Shown: positions 60,362 to 64,000 of the stretch, one piece after another
Numbering within the stretch: position 1 is the stretch's first letter
Layout: each line of letters starts with the position of its first letter
Assembly (NCBI RefSeq): GCF_026191725.2
Contig: NZ_CP120863.1
Coordinates: forward strand, 2,212,001 to 2,276,000
Origin: Roseibium porphyridii
Lineage (GTDB): Bacteria > Pseudomonadota > Alphaproteobacteria > Rhizobiales > Stappiaceae
Length of the DNA: 64,000 nt
Reading direction: 5' to 3'
Translations under genes and position numbers: made by a program
Notes under the pieces: model-generated
Seen by the model: only the letters and a program-made list of their open reading frames with translations
Database searches by the model: none
What the model was told of the DNA's origin: nothing

Positions 60362-61665
60362 GCCCTTTTGAAATCGGCATTCTGTCCGTCATCGCGATTG
60401 TCGTACTGGTCTATCTCGGTGTTTACATTCCAATCGCGCTTGGGCTGGTGTCCTTTGTCTCGATCGTGTTGATGCGGGACAATTTCGATCTGGCCGTCAA
60501 TCTTCTCAAGATCGCGATTGGCGACAGTGTGATGGAATACACTTTCGCCACGGTTCCCCTGTTTACCTTCATGGGACTGATTGTCTCAAAAGCAGGGCTG
60601 GGAGCCGACATTTATGCGGTTATGAATTCAGGTTTCAAGAAGGTCAAAGGTGGCATCGGCATGGCAACAGTCGGCGCCAATGCTGTCTTCGCTGCCGTGA
60701 CCGGATCTTCGATTGCCTCAGCATCGGTGTTTTCAAAGGTCTCCGTCCCGCAAATGCTGGCCTTTGACTATAACCCGCGATTTGCCGTCGGCGTTGTCGC
60801 TGGGTCTTCGGTCCTTGGCATGATCATTCCGCCTTCCGCCATGCTGATCATCTATTCCTTTGTTGCCGAGCAAAGTGTTGGCGACATGTTTCTGGCCGGT
60901 GTGGTGCCAGGCCTTCTGCTGGCAGCAGCCTATGTGATTGCCATCTTTCTGATGGGCCGATTTGCACCCAGCTATGTGGGTGGGCGACCTGCGGAGGAAA
61001 CTGAATGGATGTCTCCCTGGGAAATCGCCGAAAAGACCCTGCCGACGCTGTTCCTGATTTCCGTGGTCCTGGGTGGTATTTACACGGGATGGTTCACCCC
61101 TGTTGAAGCCGGTGCCGCCGGTGCGCTTCTGGGTCTGGTTATTGCAGCCTTCCGGCGCCGTCTGTCGCTGCAGTCTCTTTGGAGCACGCTTCTCGAAACG
61201 GGGCACATCACGGCATCCATCCTGTTTTTGATTACCGCTGCATCGATCTACAGCCGCATGCTGGGTCTTGCCGGTCTGCCGAATGAACTTGGCGACCTTC
61301 TGACTGAAACCCAGATGAGCTTCTTCTGGGTGATGGTCATCTACGTGTTGTTGATGATCTTCCTCGGCACTTTGTTGGACACGGCCTCGATTATCCTGAT
61401 CGTCGTGCCGCTGTTTTTGCCTCTCGTCGAGCCCATGGGGCTGTCCCTGATCTGGTTCGGCATCGTCACGGTCGTCGGTGCCGAGATCGGGCTGCTGACA
61501 CCACCTCTCGGCATATCCTGCTTTGTTATCAAGGCAACGCTCAACGATCCGCGGATTTCACTCAAGGATGTCTTTATCGGCGCGTTTCCCTTTGCGGTGG
61601 TGATGCTGATCGTCCTCATTATTCTGATCCGCTGGCCTTCTCTGAGCCTGGCCATACTGAACTAG
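60358..61665 (+). CDS. TRAP transporter large permease (DctM type)
   Basis: A 435-residue inner-membrane protein with about 12 helices; GTG start. GGIGMATVGANAVFAAVTGSSIASASVFSKVSVPQML and GSSVLGMIIPPSAMLIIYSFVAEQSVGDMFLAGVVPGLLLA are strong DctM motifs, and LLTPPLGISCFVIKA is the second one. It forms the sodium-driven channel with DctQ. It precedes the dioxygenase by 10 bases. Confidence 0.93.
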   Translation: MSPFEIGILSVIAIVVLVYLGVYIPIALGLVSFVSIVLMRDNFDLAVNLLKIAIGDSVMEYTFATVPLFTFMGLIVSKAGLGADIYAVMNSGFKKVKGGIGMATVGANAVFAAVTGSSIASASVFSKVSVPQMLAFDYNPRFAVGVVAGSSVLGMIIPPSAMLIIYSFVAEQSVGDMFLAGVVPGLLLAAAYVIAIFLMGRFAPSYVGGRPAEETEWMSPWEIAEKTLPTLFLISVVLGGIYTGWFTPVEAGAAGALLGLVIAAFRRRLSLQSLWSTLLETGHITASILFLITAASIYSRMLGLAGLPNELGDLLTETQMSFFWVMVIYVLLMIFLGTLLDTASIILIVVPLFLPLVEPMGLSLIWFGIVTVVGAEIGLLTPPLGISCFVIKATLNDPRISLKDVFIGAFPFAVVMLIVLIILIRWPSLSLAILN

Positions 61666-61675
61666 GAACTCTGTC

Positions 61676-62545
61676 ATGCGTCACGTGACCAAGGACAACA
61701 TTACCGACGTCTTCATGAGCTATTTCGGGCCTGACACGGACCCGAGATTGAAGGAGATTCTGAAGAGCCTCGTCACACACCTGCATGCCTTTGCAAAAGA
61801 GACCAACCTGACCCATGAAGAATGGCAGAAGGGGATCGAGTTTCTGGAATGGGCAGGCGATATCTCTGACAAGGAGCGCCATGAATTCGTGCTCCTTTCA
61901 GATGTGCTCGGACTATCGTCTCTGGTCGACATGCTTCATTCCAATCCGCACGGCACATCTTCAAGCGTGCTCGGGCCGTTCCACATCACCGGTTCGCCGC
62001 CTCTGGCAATTGGAGGGGACCTCAGGCAGGATTTCAACGAGCAGGTTCTTCTTGCCAAGGGAACCATTCGGGATGAAAAAGGCCGACCAATCGAAGGTGC
62101 TGAACTCGACATCTGGCAAACAGCGCCAAACGGGCTTTACTCCAGCCAGGACCCGGATCAGGACACCTATTCCTTTCATGGCATTCAAACGACCGGCAAG
62201 GACGGGCGTTACGCTTTTACCACCGTCAAACCCGTAAGCTATACGGTGCCAAGTGACGGGCCGGTGGGCGACATATTAACGGCAAGCGGACGCCACCCGT
62301 GGAGGCCCTCACATCTCCATTATATTGTCAAAGCGCCTGGTTTCCGGCCACTCGTTACGGAGATTTTCCCCGACGACGATCCTTACCTGGATCAGGACAC
62401 GGTTTTTGGCGTGCGTGCGGATCTTGTCATGACTTATGTCGAAGAGGCTGCCGGAACCTTTCCAACCGAAGGGTTTGAACTATCCGGAAAAGTAGACGGA
62501 CCATATCTTGTGGCGGATTTTGATCTGGTGCTGGTTCGCGAATAG
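61676..62545 (+). CDS. Intradiol ring-cleavage dioxygenase (catechol/hydroxyquinol 1,2-dioxygenase type)
   Basis: A 289-residue non-heme Fe(III) enzyme that cleaves catechols or hydroxyquinols between the hydroxyls. The four iron ligands can be seen in order: Tyr155 (APNGLYSSQD), Tyr189 (PVSYTVP), His213 and His215 (RPSHLHYIV). The N-terminal helical domain and GPFHITGSPP are typical of the catechol/hydroxyquinol group. It is the last gene of the rightward catabolic unit, so its substrate is probably what the TRAP system imports. Confidence 0.92.
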   Translation: MRHVTKDNITDVFMSYFGPDTDPRLKEILKSLVTHLHAFAKETNLTHEEWQKGIEFLEWAGDISDKERHEFVLLSDVLGLSSLVDMLHSNPHGTSSSVLGPFHITGSPPLAIGGDLRQDFNEQVLLAKGTIRDEKGRPIEGAELDIWQTAPNGLYSSQDPDQDTYSFHGIQTTGKDGRYAFTTVKPVSYTVPSDGPVGDILTASGRHPWRPSHLHYIVKAPGFRPLVTEIFPDDDPYLDQDTVFGVRADLVMTYVEEAAGTFPTEGFELSGKVDGPYLVADFDLVLVRE

Positions 62546-62607
62546 GACCGTCAAAAGACAGAGACAGGCTCACACAAAACCCTGATTGAGCTGCAGGGCG
62601 CATTGAT

Positions 62608-62624
62608 ACTTTCTTTCAGAAAGT
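62608..62624. terminator. Short hairpin between convergent genes
   Basis: ACTTTCT (62608-62614) pairs with AGAAAGT (62618-62624) around TTC, in the 148-base gap between the dioxygenase and GntR genes. It lacks a T run. Confidence 0.3.
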
Positions 62625-62693
62625 GGGATCTTTCGCGTTGAACCTTCGCAGCAGCAGCGCCAGGAAACAAAAGCAAATCATTGCGTGTTTCGC

Positions 62694-63374
62694 CTATTCG
62701 GCAGCTTCGAGCGTGAAGTGTCTTTCCAGGAAAGCGCCGGTCCGCTTGTAGTGATCCAGAAGCAGGGCACAGGCATGGTCCGCATCGCGATCGACCGCAG
62801 CGTTCATGATGTCTTGATGCTCCTTGCCGATATCCCGCTTGGAATAATTCAGCGCTTTACCGGCGAGATACCGGTAGCGGATGTTGAGATCGTAGAGCTG
62901 GTTGCAGAACTTGAGCAGTACCGGCGAGTTGCAGGCGCTGATGAGGTTCATGTGAAAGGCCTTGTGCAGCTCTTCAAACCGTTCCACGTTGCCGCGTGGT
63001 TCACGCATCATCCGGTGATGGCTGATCACGAGTCGATCTTCCCAAGCCTGATCTGCGACAGCCAGGCTTTCCCGCAGAGCCATCTCCTCAAGCTGGCAGC
63101 GCAATTTCAGGATTTCGCTGAAGTTGTGCGGGCTGATTTCTGCTGTGCGGAAACCGCGTTGATCGAGGCGTTCCACCAAAAGATCGGAGACCAGCAAGGT
63201 CAGTGCTTCGCGAATTGGCGATCCGCCCATGTCGAGGATCTTGCGCAGATTCTCGATTTTCAACTTCTGACCGGGGGGCAGTTCACCTACCAGGATCATA
63301 CGCCTGATGGACAAATAAGCGCGTTGCGTTGCTGAGGGCTCTTGTGCCGGATCGATGTGTGTTTGAATGTTCAT
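62694..63374 (-). CDS. GntR-family (FCD) transcriptional regulator
   Basis: A 226-residue repressor. The winged helix shows ATQRAYLSIRRMILVGELPPGQKLKIENLRKILDMGGSPIREALTLLVSDLLVERLDQRGFRTAEIS, followed by the all-helical FCD effector domain (RCQLEEMALRESLAV, EELHKAFHMNLISACNSPVLLKFCNQLYDLNIRYRYLA), with acidic and His ligand positions. The start at 63374 lies 5 bases from a perfect palindrome, so it is autoregulated. It probably controls the whole 53585-62545 cluster. Confidence 0.92.
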   Translation of the reverse strand: MNIQTHIDPAQEPSATQRAYLSIRRMILVGELPPGQKLKIENLRKILDMGGSPIREALTLLVSDLLVERLDQRGFRTAEISPHNFSEILKLRCQLEEMALRESLAVADQAWEDRLVISHHRMMREPRGNVERFEELHKAFHMNLISACNSPVLLKFCNQLYDLNIRYRYLAGKALNYSKRDIGKEHQDIMNAAVDRDADHACALLLDHYKRTGAFLERHFTLEAAE

Positions 63375-63379
63375 ACCTG

Positions 63380-63395
63380 ATAATATCGATATTAT
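63380..63395. promoter_or_regulatory. GntR operator, perfect palindrome (site 3)
   Basis: ATAATATCGATATTAT is a perfect 16-base palindrome immediately upstream of the GntR start codon. Related sites occur at 54679 and 56552. Confidence 0.75.
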
Positions 63396-63498
63396 GGCTG
63401 TTATACCACTTTTAACTAGAAGTATTCCAGGTAAGGTCAAGCAAATTTGATAGGGATATGGCCAATCTGGGCTGCCGAATGCCGATTTTCAGGGCAGA

Positions 63499-64000
63499 TC
63501 AGTTTTGAGCCTGTTTCTCAATCAGTGTCTTGATGGCGGCTTTGCGGTCAATCATCCCTGGATGAGTGGAAAGAATATCGGTTCTTTCGCAGGATTCTCC
63601 GCAATCGGCGAGGACCTTGTCCAGGAGGCGCGTCACCGCGAGTGGGTCCCTGCCTGATTTCAGCATCAATTCAACGCTGACCCGGTCCGCATCGTGTTCG
63701 AACTCACGTGAATAGGCTCTGGATTGCAGGATGCCTGCCTGAGCGACCAATTCATCCAACAGCTGACCGTCATCGCCTGTGACTGCGCCGATCAGCAGGT
63801 AAAACCCGGCCACTCGATAAATCTGCTGGAGAGAATGCTTTTCGGTCACATGACCGATTTCGTGGGCAAGCACACCGGCCACTTCATCGAGTGTTTCGCT
63901 GAATGTGATCAGCTCATCGGTCACGACGATGGTCCCGCCTGGGAGTGCGAATGCATTGGCGCCAAAGATGCCGCCTTTGCGAAACTCCAGATCCATGCTG
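63499..64000 (-). CDS. M48-family metalloprotease, partial
   Basis: The C-terminal 167 or so codons of a zinc peptidase. The HExxH motif is in GVLAHEIGHVTEKHSLQQI and the third ligand Glu in SREFEHDADRVSVELM. NAFALPGGTIVVTDELI is the usual strand before the active site. The gene runs off the right edge, so any signal peptide is outside. Proteins of this type degrade misfolded envelope proteins. It reads toward the GntR gene, 58 bases away from its frame. Confidence 0.9.
   Translation of the reverse strand, partial: SMDLEFRKGGIFGANAFALPGGTIVVTDELITFSETLDEVAGVLAHEIGHVTEKHSLQQIYRVAGFYLLIGAVTGDDGQLLDELVAQAGILQSRAYSREFEHDADRVSVELMLKSGRDPLAVTRLLDKVLADCGESCERTDILSTHPGMIDRKAAIKTLIEKQAQN

Overview
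The window looks like a chromosomal segment of a marine-type alphaproteobacterium. The best guess is a Stappiaceae/Roseibium-like or related Rhodobacterales/Hyphomicrobiales organism. The grounds are a Paracoccus-type periplasmic sox cluster, an alphaproteobacterial 5-aminolevulinate synthase, a Zur-regulated ZigA gene, an ilvB leader peptide, TRAP and quaternary-amine ABC transporters, and moderately GC-rich coding. The taxon is inferred; no rRNA is present.

Layout. 1-16076: housekeeping and stress genes (start of gatC, TetR regulator, YHS protein, flavin reductase, LysE exporter, HD phosphohydrolase, pdxJ, DUF4166 and DCC proteins, a Zur box with zigA and a DUF1826 gene, serA, an ArsR/SRPBCC module, arylamine N-acetyltransferase, attenuator-controlled ilvBN) and a tRNA-Lys(CUU). 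16077-22200: an AT-richer island next to the tRNA. It holds decayed phage structural genes (a scaffold-like gene with an in-frame stop and a capsid gene with a TGA at codon 8), a frameshifted membrane gene and several orphan small genes that share a translation-start motif. 22749-23474: a LuxR-type regulator.

23511-40357: a sulfur-oxidation supercluster. Two YeeE/YedE transporters, SoxR and SoxS read leftward. SoxVW, SoxXYZA, SoxBCDEF, a DUF302 protein and HemA read rightward. Two metallo-beta-lactamase-fold proteins converge on hemA. Five ATTC-N8-GAAT-like sites, the motif known for persulfide-sensing SqrR/SoxR repressors, sit at the transcription-unit starts. SoxR keeps the two sensor cysteines at the expected 66-residue spacing. 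Together these genes should take up thiosulfate or sulfide, oxidise it on SoxYZ in the periplasm, pass electrons to c-type cytochromes, and supply heme for those cytochromes.

40604-49322: a GlxA-type AraC regulator, a LacI repressor, a LacI-type palindrome lying on the start of a DUF1989-GcvT fusion enzyme, and a quaternary-amine-type ABC transporter, probably for uptake and demethylation of a methylated amine or related compound. 49938-53412: orphan genes and a second ArsR/SRPBCC module with a DHFR-like reductase. 53585-63395: a catabolic cluster of MBL hydrolase, malonyl-CoA decarboxylase, YciI protein, FAH-family hydrolase, RutE-like nitroreductase, OsmC protein, TRAP transporter, intradiol dioxygenase and GntR repressor. 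It is tied together by repeated ATAATATCGATATTAT-like operators and is the best candidate here for an undescribed pathway. The window ends inside an M48 protease gene.
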